Source: Oerskovia rustica (GTDB lineage Bacteria > Actinomycetota > Actinomycetes > Actinomycetales > Cellulomonadaceae). Taken from it: a stretch of 64,000 nt of DNA. Location: contig NZ_JACSQQ010000003.1 in NCBI RefSeq assembly GCF_014836555.1, forward strand, positions 109,008 to 173,007, written 5' to 3'. A model generated the notes under the pieces. The model did no database searches and was not told the origin of the DNA. It saw only the letters and a program-made list of their open reading frames with translations. The translations under genes were made by a program, and so were the position numbers. This document shows, piece after piece, positions 43,015 to 51,812 of the stretch. How positions within the stretch are numbered: the first letter of the stretch is position 1; each line of letters begins with the position of its first letter.

Positions 43015-44826
43015 TCAGCCGAGGTGCACCACGTCGCCCTTCCAGGTCCGCCGCAGCCACCGGTCGTGCGAGGCGACGACCACGGCGCCGGGCCACGTCT
43101 CGACCGCGGCCATGAGCTCCTCCGCGAGCGTGAGGGACACGTGGTTGGTCGGTTCGTCGAGCAGCAGCACGTCGGGGGCCTGCGTCACGAGCATCGAGAG
43201 GACGACCCGCCGCCGCTGGCCGACGCTCAGCATGCCCAGGGGCCTGTCCAGGTCGCGGGGCGCCACGAGCCCGTGCGCGTCGACGTGCGGGCGGTCCGCG
43301 GGGTCCTGCCCCGTGACGAGGGCGAGCAGGCCGCGCGGGGTGCGCGCGTCGTCGTGCAGGCGGACGTCCTGCTCCAGCAGGGCGACGTCGACGCCTCGCG
43401 CGCGCCCCACCGTGCCCGACGACGGCTGCAGGTCGCCCGCGAGCACGTGCAGCAGCGTCGACTTCCCGGACCCGTTGGCCCCGGTCACGAGCAGCTTGGC
43501 GCCCGGAGCGAGGTCGATCGACGGCACCCCGGACGCCCGCAGGTCGAGGCGGGGGCGCCCGGGGGCTGCGGGGTCGGGCTCGGTCGCCCCTCCCTGCACG
43601 ACGACGTCACGCGCCCACAGCGCCAGGCCGTCGGTCCCGTCCGACGCACCCCGGGGGCCACGCCGCCCGCCCGAGCGTCCCGGGGACGAGCTCGTCGCAC
43701 GCTCACGCACGAGGTGCGGCGGCGCGAACCGCAAGGGCTCGGGCGGCCTGCGCACCTGCTCCGCCTGGAGCGTGTCGAGGCGCTGCTGCGCGTTGCGCAC
43801 GCGCCGAGAGACCTGAGACTGCACGCGCTCGCCCTTCGCGTCGTAGAGCAGCTTCGACTGGTTGCCGCGCTCACGGTTGTGCGAGACGTTGCGGGCCGTC
43901 GTCGCGACCGACCGGCGCAGCGCCTTGAGCTCGTCCTGCTCGGCCGCGAACTGCTGCTCCCAGCGGGCCCGCTCGACACGCTTGGCCCGCAGGTAGTCGC
44001 GGTAGCTGCCCGCGTACAGGGTGCCGCCCGTGCGACCCGCAGAGCTGGCCTCCTGCGACGGGTCGAGATCGAGGATCTCGGTGCAGACCTCGTCGAGGAA
44101 CACGCGGTCGTGGCTCGCGAGCAGCACGGCCCCGGGCAGGGCGCGCAGGGCCGAGGCGAGGAACTCGGCGGCCTCGTCGTCCAGGTGGTTGGTCGGCTCG
44201 TCGAGCAGGAGCGCGCCCGGCTGGCGGATGAGGAGAGCCGCGAGGCCCAGCCGCGTGCGCTGCCCGCCCGAGAGCCGCGAGACCAGGCGGTCGCGGTGGA
44301 TCACGTCGAGGCCCAGGCCCGCGAGGGCGCGGGACGCACGGGCGTCGGCCCCCCACACGTCCGACTGCTCGGCGCGCGCGAGCGCCAGGTCGTAGGCCGC
44401 GGTGAGGGCGTCGACGTCCGCACCGGAGCTGTCAGAACGAGCGTTGCCCATACCGCTCGCTCGTTCTGACACCCCGGCGTCGGACAGCTCGGCGAGCGCC
44501 GCTGCCGCCGACTCGAGCTCGCGCTCGATCTCCCGGACCCCCGCGAGGGCGTCCTCGACGACCTCGCCGACCGACGTCGTCGGGCCGTACGGGAGCTCCT
44601 GGTGCAGGTAGCCGAGGTCCGGCGGCCGCGTGACCGTCCCCGAGTCGGGGTCCTCGACCCCCGCGAGCAGGCGCAGGAGCGTCGACTTGCCGACGCCGTT
44701 CTCGCCCACCAGGCCGGTGCGGTGACCCGGGTCGACGGCGAGGCTCACCCCGGCGAGGACGGTGCGGTGGCCGTAGGACCTGGTGAGGTCGACGGCAGTG
44801 AGAAGAGCGGAGGAAGGCTGGGGCAT
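43015..44826 (-). CDS. ABC-F family ATPase
   Basis: This is a soluble ribosome-associated ATPase with two nucleotide-binding domains, 603 aa from the ATG at 44826. Domain 1 has GENGVGKSTLL and LSGGQRTRLGLAALL; domain 2 has [11 protein letters not shown] and LSVGQRRRVVLSML, where Val replaces a signature Gly. Both Walker B motifs are LLLDEPTNH. The linker of basic helices (about 280-370) fits ABC-F proteins that rescue or protect ribosomes. Residues about 118-132 are encoded by an inserted palindromic repeat (44430-44471). Class is certain; antibiotic resistance versus housekeeping role is open. Confidence 0.92.
   Translation of the reverse strand: MPQPSSALLTAVDLTRSYGHRTVLAGVSLAVDPGHRTGLVGENGVGKSTLLRLLAGVEDPDSGTVTRPPDLGYLHQELPYGPTTSVGEVVEDALAGVREIERELESAAAALAELSDAGVSERASGMGNARSDSSGADVDALTAAYDLALARAEQSDVWGADARASRALAGLGLDVIHRDRLVSRLSGGQRTRLGLAALLIRQPGALLLDEPTNHLDDEAAEFLASALRALPGAVLLASHDRVFLDEVCTEILDLDPSQEASSAGRTGGTLYAGSYRDYLRAKRVERARWEQQFAAEQDELKALRRSVATTARNVSHNRERGNQSKLLYDAKGERVQSQVSRRVRNAQQRLDTLQAEQVRRPPEPLRFAPPHLVRERATSSSPGRSGGRRGPRGASDGTDGLALWARDVVVQGGATEPDPAAPGRPRLDLRASGVPSIDLAPGAKLLVTGANGSGKSTLLHVLAGDLQPSSGTVGRARGVDVALLEQDVRLHDDARTPRGLLALVTGQDPADRPHVDAHGLVAPRDLDRPLGMLSVGQRRRVVLSMLVTQAPDVLLLDEPTNHVSLTLAEELMAAVETWPGAVVVASHDRWLRRTWKGDVVHLG
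44430..44471. repeat. Palindromic repeat lying in frame inside the ABC-F gene
   Basis: TGTCAGAACGAGCG (44430-44443) is the perfect inverse of CGCTCGTTCTGACA (44458-44471), with a 14-nt spacer. The 42-bp unit keeps the reading frame and encodes a Ser/Gly/Asn-rich stretch at a loop between a helix and the rest of domain 1. Half of it, TGTCAGAACGAG, recurs at 54785-54796 in a promoter region. It looks like a small dispersed palindromic element (REP-like). Confidence 0.7.
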
Positions 44827-45047
44827 GGAATCACCTGACGAAGAGGGCGCCGCGGCGGCACGGAGGCTGCCTGCCGACGTCGAGCGCAGCCGGGGCACGA
44901 CGGGAAGGTCGTGTCGCGGGGCGACGTCGGGGCGCGAGAGGAAGGGGGTCTCGCGAGCAGGCTCAGATCCACATGAGTGCCACCCTACGGCGTCGCGCGG
45001 GCGGGCCGCGAGCCGATTACCCGGACGCCACGGTCCTGCTCGCCGGT

Positions 45048-45554
45048 CTACCGGTCGGCCACACCCAGAAGGCGCGCGTGGAGCGCCCTGACCTCGCCGA
45101 CGAGCTCGGGGTCCGGACCGGACACCGGGATCCCCGGTGCGACGACGTGGATCGGCAACGGCGCGACTGGCCCGGGGGGTATTCCCCACCGCTCACGCCA
45201 CCCGGCGAGCTGCGCACCGCTCGCGGCGTACACGATCCGTCCCAGCCCGACCCACGCATGAGCCGCGCTGCACATCGGGCAGTGCTCTCCCGAGGTGTAG
45301 ACCGTGCTCGTCCGACGCTGCTCGGCGTCGAGGTGCTCGGCAGCCCAGCGCGCGAGGGCGAGCTCGGGGTGCTGGGTCGCGTCGCCGCCGCGGACCCGGT
45401 TGCGGTCCGACCGCAGGATCGTCCCCTCGACGTCGACGAGCACGGAGCCGAACGGCTCGTCGCCCGCGTCGAGCGCGCCCCGAGCGAGGTCGACGCACAC
45501 CCGGAGGAACGCGTGGTCGCGCGCGTCGGGACGGTCGACGGTCGGGGCGGTCAC
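45048..45554 (-). CDS. Nucleoside/cytidine deaminase-family protein
   Basis: This is a zinc-dependent deaminase, 168 aa. The zinc and proton-shuttle residues are His62 and Glu64 (QHPELALARW, the HxE motif) and Cys92/Cys95 (SGEHCPMCSAA, the PCxxC-like motif in which the usual Pro before the first Cys is His). This matches the tRNA-adenosine/guanine deaminase-like group (nucleoside deaminase). It lies 4 bp downstream of the VanY-like gene's stop on the same strand coordinates but is separately started. Substrate could be guanine, cytosine or a tRNA base; size and the lack of a C-terminal tRNA-binding helix make a free base more likely. Confidence 0.86.
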   Translation of the reverse strand: MTAPTVDRPDARDHAFLRVCVDLARGALDAGDEPFGSVLVDVEGTILRSDRNRVRGGDATQHPELALARWAAEHLDAEQRRTSTVYTSGEHCPMCSAAHAWVGLGRIVYAASGAQLAGWRERWGIPPGPVAPLPIHVVAPGIPVSGPDPELVGEVRALHARLLGVADR

Positions 45555-45558
45555 TGGT

Positions 45559-47421
45559 CTAGGACGTCGCGGTCGGCGCCGGGATGTTCGTCGGCGAGGT
45601 CGACGGCGCGATTGACGGCGCGGACGACGGCGCGACGGACTCGGTCGGCGACGGCGTGGTCGGTGACGGGGCCGGGGTCGTCGGCGGGTCCGTCGGGGCC
45701 GGAGTCGTCGGGGTCGGCGTCGGCACGGGGGTCGTCGGTGACGGCGCGGGCGCCGGGGGCGAGGTCGGCGAGGTCGGGGCCGTCGGCGAGGGAGGTGCCG
45801 TCGGCGTCCCCTCGGCTCCTGGTGTGTACCGGTCCGGCATGGCCCCGGCCGCGTAGAACTCGAAGTGCCACGGCTCGGGCTTGCGCCCGTCGGGGCGCGC
45901 CCACGTGGGGTTGTCCCAGCCGTAGTCCGGTGCGTGCAGGCGCATCCACAGGTACTCGGCGCTCTTCCCGGTCGAGACCGGGGAGCCGACGTCGATCGCG
46001 AGACCCCACCCGTGCTGGGAGGTGCCGGGGACAGCGGCGAGGAACGGCTTGGCCGCCTTGACCGCGACCTGGTCGTCGTAGCTGCGGTAGGAGTCGGTGA
46101 TGCGCAGCGGCTTGCCGAACGCCTTCTGGTACTCGGCCGCGAGCGCCTCGAGCTGCTCTGCGGCGTCGCAGCGCAGGCTCTGCCCGGGCGCGAACGCGAG
46201 CGGGCACAGCACCGAGTCCGGAAGCTGTCCGTTGGCGTACTGGGACGTGCTGTCGGCGTACTTCGCGACGGCGGCGGCGAGCTGGTCGGCCAGGGTGTCG
46301 CCGGTGGGGACCGCCCCGTCCGCCGGGACGACGCCGACCGCCGCGAGCGCGTACGCGGGCCCCATGAGCTCGGCGAGCCGGGTCGCGGCGGCGACGACGT
46401 CGTCGATCGTCACCAGACCCTCGTGCGAGGGAGCCTCGTCGTCGGTGGGGTCGCCGGGGTCGGGGGCCGGCTCCGACGGAAGACCCGTCTCGGGGTCGAA
46501 CCCGTCCCCCGCACCACCCGCAGGAGCCGCAGGAGCCGTCGGAGCGCCTGCGGTCGCCGTCCCGTCCGTGGCGGTGCCCGGGTCGAGATCGGTCGCCTGG
46601 GCGTCCGCGGCCCCGGGCCCGTCGTCGGGGCTCGTCGGGGGCGGGGCCACCGGGGTGGCGGCGGGCGCGACCCCGGGGCCCACCGGCACGACGGTCGATG
46701 GCGTACCGGTCGCCGGTGGCGCGGTCGGCGCCTGCCCGTCGACGACTCCTGGGGCGCCCGGAGCGGCTGGGGCGTCCGGAGCGTCCGGCGTCGTCGGGGT
46801 CAGGGGGTCCGGGGCCGCGGGTGGCGTCGCGAGACCCTCGCCGGGCAGCGCGCCGGGCGCGACGGGCCCGGGGGCGTCGACCGAGCCCCGCTGGCCTCCA
46901 CCGGCCGCAGCCTGCTGGGCCTGATAGGTCGCGAGCAGCATGCCGAGCTCAGAGCGCGCCTGCAGCACGGTCTCCGAGACCGCGGCGTCGGCGCCGATCA
47001 CCTCGTCCGACCGGTCGAGCATCTTGACCACGCGGTCGAGCTGGACGTCCTCGCTGGGCGGCTCGTAGGCCGGTGGCTGCACGCCGAACGCAGCACCGGC
47101 CACGGGCTCCTCCGCCGCGTACTGCACCGACCACGACTCGCGGTGCGTGATCGAGGACCCGACGAAGCCGACCGTCATGACCGACCCGAGGACCAGCGTC
47201 GACGAGAGGATCATGGGGACCGCCCGCGCCGGGCGCCGCACGTGACGGGCGTCGACGTGATGACCCGGCCCGGTCGGGGGACGGACGGGCTCGATCGCCT
47301 CGTCGAGCGCGACGGGGGCGGCGTCGGCAGCGGGCATACCGCTGGCGGCGGGCTCGGCGCGAGACGCGCCATGCCGGCCCCCTGGGCCGCTGGAACGCAC
47401 CCGGTGCGTCGGCAAGGTCAC
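45559..47421 (-). CDS. Membrane-anchored VanY-like D-alanyl-D-alanine carboxypeptidase with Pro/Thr-rich tail
   Basis: This is an extracellular peptidase acting on peptidoglycan stem peptides, family M15. The start is GTG at 47421 or 47424, next to GGGAG; the former gives 620 aa. A cytoplasmic part of about 65 residues precedes one membrane helix (about 67-90). A helical region and a long Pro/Ala/Thr/Gly-rich spacer (about 150-330) follow. The VanY domain at about 420-520 has ITDSYRSYDDQ, SQHGWGLAIDVG and EPWHFEFY, so the zinc ligands and catalytic Glu are intact. The last 100 residues are a Pro/Thr/Ser repeat tail, an unusual place for such a region, perhaps wall-spanning or glycosylated. 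Confidence 0.88.
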   Translation of the reverse strand: MTLPTHRVRSSGPGGRHGASRAEPAASGMPAADAAPVALDEAIEPVRPPTGPGHHVDARHVRRPARAVPMILSSTLVLGSVMTVGFVGSSITHRESWSVQYAAEEPVAGAAFGVQPPAYEPPSEDVQLDRVVKMLDRSDEVIGADAAVSETVLQARSELGMLLATYQAQQAAAGGGQRGSVDAPGPVAPGALPGEGLATPPAAPDPLTPTTPDAPDAPAAPGAPGVVDGQAPTAPPATGTPSTVVPVGPGVAPAATPVAPPPTSPDDGPGAADAQATDLDPGTATDGTATAGAPTAPAAPAGGAGDGFDPETGLPSEPAPDPGDPTDDEAPSHEGLVTIDDVVAAATRLAELMGPAYALAAVGVVPADGAVPTGDTLADQLAAAVAKYADSTSQYANGQLPDSVLCPLAFAPGQSLRCDAAEQLEALAAEYQKAFGKPLRITDSYRSYDDQVAVKAAKPFLAAVPGTSQHGWGLAIDVGSPVSTGKSAEYLWMRLHAPDYGWDNPTWARPDGRKPEPWHFEFYAAGAMPDRYTPGAEGTPTAPPSPTAPTSPTSPPAPAPSPTTPVPTPTPTTPAPTDPPTTPAPSPTTPSPTESVAPSSAPSIAPSTSPTNIPAPTATS

Positions 47422-47576
47422 CACGAGACTCCCATGTCCGTTCTGCGACGTTCGACCGTGCGAGGGTATCGGCGAACACGACCAGACTCCAGCCTGAGGG
47501 AGTTTGGGCGTGCGCGCCACCCGTTGTCTGGGAACTTCATGGGTGACTTCTCATCAGAGGTCTGCACAATGGAGAG

Positions 47577-48107
47577 ATGGACACCCACGCAACGCAGCAC
47601 ACCGCACGCGCCCGACGCACCCGCCGGAGCGCCGCCGTCGGTCTCGCGCTCGTCCTGTCCACGTCCGTGCTCGGCGCGTGCGGCGAGGACGGCAGCATCA
47701 CGATCCCCGAGATCTCCATCTCGAGCGACCAGCTCGACCAGCTCCTCGACGACGCCAAGGCACAGGCCGAGGCCATCGGCGGCGACGTCCAGTCGCTCGT
47801 CGACTCGCTCGGCTCGCTGCCCGCGGACCAGCGAGCCCAGGTCGAGGAGGCCGTGACCGCGGCCAAGACCGCGTCGGAGGACCTCCAGACCGCCCTCGAC
47901 GAGGCGGCCACCGCGACCGAGGAGACCAAGGCGCAGGCCGAGCAGCGCGTCGCGGACGCCCGGGCGCGGCTCGACGAGGCGTCGGCGCAGCTCCAGTCGG
48001 CGTCCGAGGCCGTGAAGTCGGCCGACGAGGCCGTGAGCAGCTCGCTCGACGACCTCCGCGGCGAGGTCGAGAAGTTCTCGCAGGACGTCGAGGGCGCGAC
48101 GTCCTGA
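47577..48107 (+). CDS. Coiled-coil lipoprotein, paralogue of the gene at 57415
   Basis: Function unknown. The 176-aa product has a basic N-terminus, a signal helix and lipobox VLGAC (Cys35), then a short linker and an Ala/Glu/Asp/Gln-rich helical domain (about residues 50-170) with heptad-like spacing (SLGSLPADQRAQVEEAVTAA and on). It resembles the product of 57415-57891 (DSIG or EAIGGD start, LP-x-x-x-R-x-x-VE-x-AV). No good ribosome binding site is present; CACAAT ends six bases before the ATG, which suggests a leaderless transcript. It is divergent from the VanY-like gene, so an envelope role is likely. Confidence 0.75.
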   Translation: MDTHATQHTARARRTRRSAAVGLALVLSTSVLGACGEDGSITIPEISISSDQLDQLLDDAKAQAEAIGGDVQSLVDSLGSLPADQRAQVEEAVTAAKTASEDLQTALDEAATATEETKAQAEQRVADARARLDEASAQLQSASEAVKSADEAVSSSLDDLRGEVEKFSQDVEGATS

Positions 48108-48258
48108 CGGCCGCCAGCGGCGCAGGGACGACCAGCTCTCTGCGCCACCGGGCGGGTTCGTCGGGACGACCTCGAGCACACGGAGAGCGCGCCGGGTGAC
48201 CGGGTGCCACCATGGGTGAAGCTTCTCCATCGACGCAGAGACGATCCCGGGGGGCAGG

Positions 48259-50394
48259 ATGAGCACCCGTCCGACGCGCAGACCGGCTGCGGCGGGCCTG
48301 GTCGTCCTGCTGAGCCTCGGCGGGGCCGTGGCGCTCGCACCCCCGGCCTCCGCGGCCGAGTTCAACGACTACGTGACGGTGTCCGAGACGACGCTGGACT
48401 TCGGGCAGGACCTGCGGTTCGGCGACCCGGACGTCACGCTGTCCTACAGCCTGACCGCGGTGCAGGACACCACGCTCTCGACGGACGGGTGGTACACGCC
48501 CGGGCCCGACGAGCCGTGGGGTGAGGTCAGCGGTGATGCCTGCCCAGGTCTGTCGGTCGACGGCACCGTCACCCTGGCCGCCGGCCAGGAGTGCGTCATC
48601 ACGGTGACGTTCGACCCGAGCACGATCCTCAGCCCGTCCAGCTCCGTCTCCGGCGGGCGCACGTGGAACGCGACAGGGGCGGCAGGACCCGCGACGACGG
48701 ACCAGCCCGTCTCCTACCAGGCTGTCGTCCACGCGCTGTCCTGGGAGCCGGGCTCCCTGGGCTTCGTCGCCGTCCCTGGCACGACCGGTGCACCGCAGAC
48801 CGTGACGTTCACCAACCTCGCGAGGGTCCCGCTGTCCGCGCTCGACACCGGCGGCGAGGGCCCCGACTTCACGCTCGACCTCGGCACGTGCGCCTCCCCG
48901 ATCCCCGTGAGCGGGACCTGCACCCTCAGCTACAAGTACACCGACAACGCCTCGACCCCCAGGACGAGCGCGCGCACCTGGGTTCACTTCTCCGCCACCG
49001 GGCCGGACGGACCCAAGGCGTACACCCACGACTCGACCGTCGTGAGCCTGGCCGGCGTGACCCCGTTCCCACCCCGGACCACCGACATCTCCGTCACGAA
49101 GTCGCTCGTCGGCACGGCCCCGATCGTCGCGGGCGACCTGATCGCGTGGGACGTCACCGTGTCCAACGTCGGCCCCGACGCTGCTGACGCCGTCACTCTC
49201 TACGAGTACCCCGGTCCTCACCTCACGCTCGACCGCGTGGACGGCGTGACGTGCACGTCCTGGGGACAATGCTCCCTCGGCGCTCTGGCCTCGGGCGACT
49301 CCATCACCGTCCGGGCATGGACCCAGGTCCTGCCCGACACCCCCGTGGGCACGGCCCTCACCAACGACGCGACCGCCTACAGCCCTCAGCGGGACCCGGA
49401 CCACGACAACAACTCCGCGAGCGCCTTCGCCGGTCCCACCACGGACGCCGCGGACGTCGCGGACGTGCAGATCGCCAAGACGGCACCGACAGCGCCCCCG
49501 CAGGTCGGTGGCGAGACGACCTGGCCCCTGACGGTGACCAACACCGGGCCGGGCGACGCGACCGACGTCGAGGTCACCGACGCGCTGCCCCCGGGGACGA
49601 GCTACGTCTCCGGTCCCGACGAGTGCACCGCCGACACCGCCCGGACCACGTGCACCCTGGGGACGCTCACCACCGACCAGACCTGGACCGGGGCGGTCGT
49701 CCTGCGCGTCGAGGACCCTGCCCTGGCCGGGACGGCGATCACGAACACCGCCACGGTCGGGACCTCGGCCCACGACCCCGACCCGTCCGACAACTCCGCG
49801 ACCGCGACCTCGCTCCCTGTCGTCGGTCCCGCCCGCGGCAACCTCGCGGTCTCCCTCGAGGCGCCGGCCACCGTCGTCGCGGGAGCCCGGCTCGATCCCG
49901 TCATCGCCGTGACCAACACCGGCGACGCACCGATGACAGGCGTCACCGTCGTGACCCACGCACCCCCCGGCACGACGTTCCTCAACGCCGGCGGGACGGG
50001 CACCCCGGGAACGGCCGTGATCGAGCTCGCTGCCGCGTGCCCGGCGTCGGGCACGGTCATCACGTGCGAGGCAGGGACCGTCGCCCCCGGTGACCAGCTC
50101 CTCGTCCCCGTCTCGCTCCGTGTCGACGCGGCGACCCCGCCTGGCACCACGCTCCCCCTCGTCGCGACCGTCTCCGCCAGCACCCCCGACGACGACCCCG
50201 GCGACGACACGGCCAGTGCACAGGTCACCGTCGCCGCGTCGCCGGCACCCGGTGACGGCGGGACGAGCACGGGCGCACGTGCGTCCGACCTCGCGACCAC
50301 CGGCTCCGACTCCCTGGCCACGGTGTGGGTGGCCCTGCTCTTCGTCGCGGCAGGGACGTCCGTGCTCGTCACGCGACGAGCCGCGCGGCCCTGA
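48259..50394 (+). CDS. LATTG-anchored surface protein with DUF11 repeats
   Basis: This is a 711-aa secreted protein fixed to the cell wall. A signal peptide ends at PPASA-A near residue 33. Residues 35-270 hold two beta-sandwich domains with Cys pairs. Three DUF11-like domains follow (about 275-390, 400-515, 525-650), each with the marker V-x-N-x-G-(P/D)-x-x-A (TVSNVGPDAADAV, TVTNTGPGDATDV, AVTNTGDAPMTGV). The C-terminus is a class E sortase signal: LATTG, a hydrophobic helix (LATVWVALLFVAAGTSVLV) and RRAAR. No sortase gene is in the window. Likely role: surface adhesin or wall structural protein. Confidence 0.9.
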   Translation: MSTRPTRRPAAAGLVVLLSLGGAVALAPPASAAEFNDYVTVSETTLDFGQDLRFGDPDVTLSYSLTAVQDTTLSTDGWYTPGPDEPWGEVSGDACPGLSVDGTVTLAAGQECVITVTFDPSTILSPSSSVSGGRTWNATGAAGPATTDQPVSYQAVVHALSWEPGSLGFVAVPGTTGAPQTVTFTNLARVPLSALDTGGEGPDFTLDLGTCASPIPVSGTCTLSYKYTDNASTPRTSARTWVHFSATGPDGPKAYTHDSTVVSLAGVTPFPPRTTDISVTKSLVGTAPIVAGDLIAWDVTVSNVGPDAADAVTLYEYPGPHLTLDRVDGVTCTSWGQCSLGALASGDSITVRAWTQVLPDTPVGTALTNDATAYSPQRDPDHDNNSASAFAGPTTDAADVADVQIAKTAPTAPPQVGGETTWPLTVTNTGPGDATDVEVTDALPPGTSYVSGPDECTADTARTTCTLGTLTTDQTWTGAVVLRVEDPALAGTAITNTATVGTSAHDPDPSDNSATATSLPVVGPARGNLAVSLEAPATVVAGARLDPVIAVTNTGDAPMTGVTVVTHAPPGTTFLNAGGTGTPGTAVIELAAACPASGTVITCEAGTVAPGDQLLVPVSLRVDAATPPGTTLPLVATVSASTPDDDPGDDTASAQVTVAASPAPGDGGTSTGARASDLATTGSDSLATVWVALLFVAAGTSVLVTRRAARP

Positions 50395-50451
50395 CGACCT
50401 CGCCCCGCTCGAACCGTGGACCGGCGCGGCGCCCGGCGGGCAGACTGAGGC

Positions 50452-51672
50452 ATGCCTTCCGCCGCCCCGACGCCTGCGCCTGCATCGCCGCCCGCGCAGA
50501 CCACGCGAGCCCTCGTACCCGACCTCGACGAGACCCTCGCGCTCGCCGGCATCGCCCTCGGCGCGGCGCTCGCCGAGCCCGAGCCCCTCGGCGGGTCGAC
50601 GCGGTCGCTGGTCGTCCGTGCCCGCGTCGTCGCCGGGCTCACGGACGACCGCCTCGACACGACCCGTGCCGCGGCGCACGTACCGGGCAGCACGGTCGTG
50701 GTCAAGCGCTTCCTGGACGGCCCGGGCGTGCACGGCCTCCCGTTCGAGCACGAGGTCGCGGGGCTCCTGACCCTCGACCACACCCCCGTCCTGCTGGCCG
50801 TCGACGAGGCGCACCGCCTGATCGTCATGAGCGACGTCGGCGACGGCCCCACGCTCGCCGACCTCCTGCTCGGCAGCGACCGCGACGCCGCCTGGCAGGG
50901 CGCGCACGACTGGGCGACCGCGCTCGGCGAGCTCGCGGGTGCGTCCGGGCGGCGCGTCGAACGGTTCTCGGCCGAGCTCGCGGCGCGCGGCGTCGTCAAG
51001 GGGTGGGACCTCGACGCGGACGCCCGTGCCGGGGTGCGCCGGCTCGTCGACGCCCTGCCCACCCCCACGGGTCTGGCGCGAGAACCGCTCGACGCGATGC
51101 TCGCGTTCGTGCACGACGACCTCGAGGCTGTCGCGAGCCTGCGCGCGGCGGGGAGCCCCGCCGTCGTCTCGCCCGGCGACACGTGCCCCGACAACGCCGT
51201 CCGCACACCGGCCGGGTGGGTGTTCCTCGACCTGGAGGACACGAACGTCCACCACCCCGCGCTCGACGCCGCGTACACGCTCATGCCGTTCTCGACGTGC
51301 TGGTGCGTGTTCGACCCGCCGACCGGCCTGACCGACGGCCTCCTCGCCGCGTTCACCACGGGCCTGCGCAGGCACCGGCCCGACGCCGTCGTCGAGCCCG
51401 CCTGGACCCGCGACGTCCTGCTCGCGTGCGCCGGCTGGATCCTCGCCATGACGGGCTGGCTCCTCGACGGAGCGGTCGCGGACCGCCCGCGCGTCGGACC
51501 CGAGGGGAGGTCGCCGTCGTACCGGCAGCTCATGACGTCCCGCTGGCGCTGGGGTGCCGAGCACCTGCGCGACGTCACCCCGAGCATCGCGACCGTCCTG
51601 TCCGACGCCGTCGCGTGGGCCGAGCGCGAGTGGGGACCCACGCCGTCGGGCGGGTATCCCGCGTTCGACTGA
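50452..51672 (+). CDS. Aminoglycoside phosphotransferase-like kinase-fold protein
   Basis: The 406-aa product has the kinase-like fold of the APH/choline kinase superfamily. The N-lobe contains STVVVKRFLDG with the ATP-binding Lys; the hinge region is LIVMSDVGDGPTLADLL. The catalytic loop reads SPGDTCPDNAV (Asp and Asn of the GDxxxxN pattern, about residue 240), followed by WVFLDLEDTNVHH (metal-binding Asp, about 258). The C-terminal part is unusual: helices with Trp-rich ends and no close match to known enzymes. CAGACT ends five bases before the ATG, so a leaderless start is possible. Substrate unknown; antibiotic, choline or ethanolamine kinases are only examples. Confidence 0.75.
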   Translation: MPSAAPTPAPASPPAQTTRALVPDLDETLALAGIALGAALAEPEPLGGSTRSLVVRARVVAGLTDDRLDTTRAAAHVPGSTVVVKRFLDGPGVHGLPFEHEVAGLLTLDHTPVLLAVDEAHRLIVMSDVGDGPTLADLLLGSDRDAAWQGAHDWATALGELAGASGRRVERFSAELAARGVVKGWDLDADARAGVRRLVDALPTPTGLAREPLDAMLAFVHDDLEAVASLRAAGSPAVVSPGDTCPDNAVRTPAGWVFLDLEDTNVHHPALDAAYTLMPFSTCWCVFDPPTGLTDGLLAAFTTGLRRHRPDAVVEPAWTRDVLLACAGWILAMTGWLLDGAVADRPRVGPEGRSPSYRQLMTSRWRWGAEHLRDVTPSIATVLSDAVAWAEREWGPTPSGGYPAFD

Positions 51673-51812
51673 CGCACCGCTGGTCCCGGCACGGGAGGAC
51701 CTAGGTCCCCCGCGTTCCTCGACCTTCGCCCCAGGTCCGAGCCCTCCCGCTCCGGTGGAATGGAGTCAACGCACCGGATGGGGATCCGGTCCTGGAGAGG
51801 AAGACAGACGAC

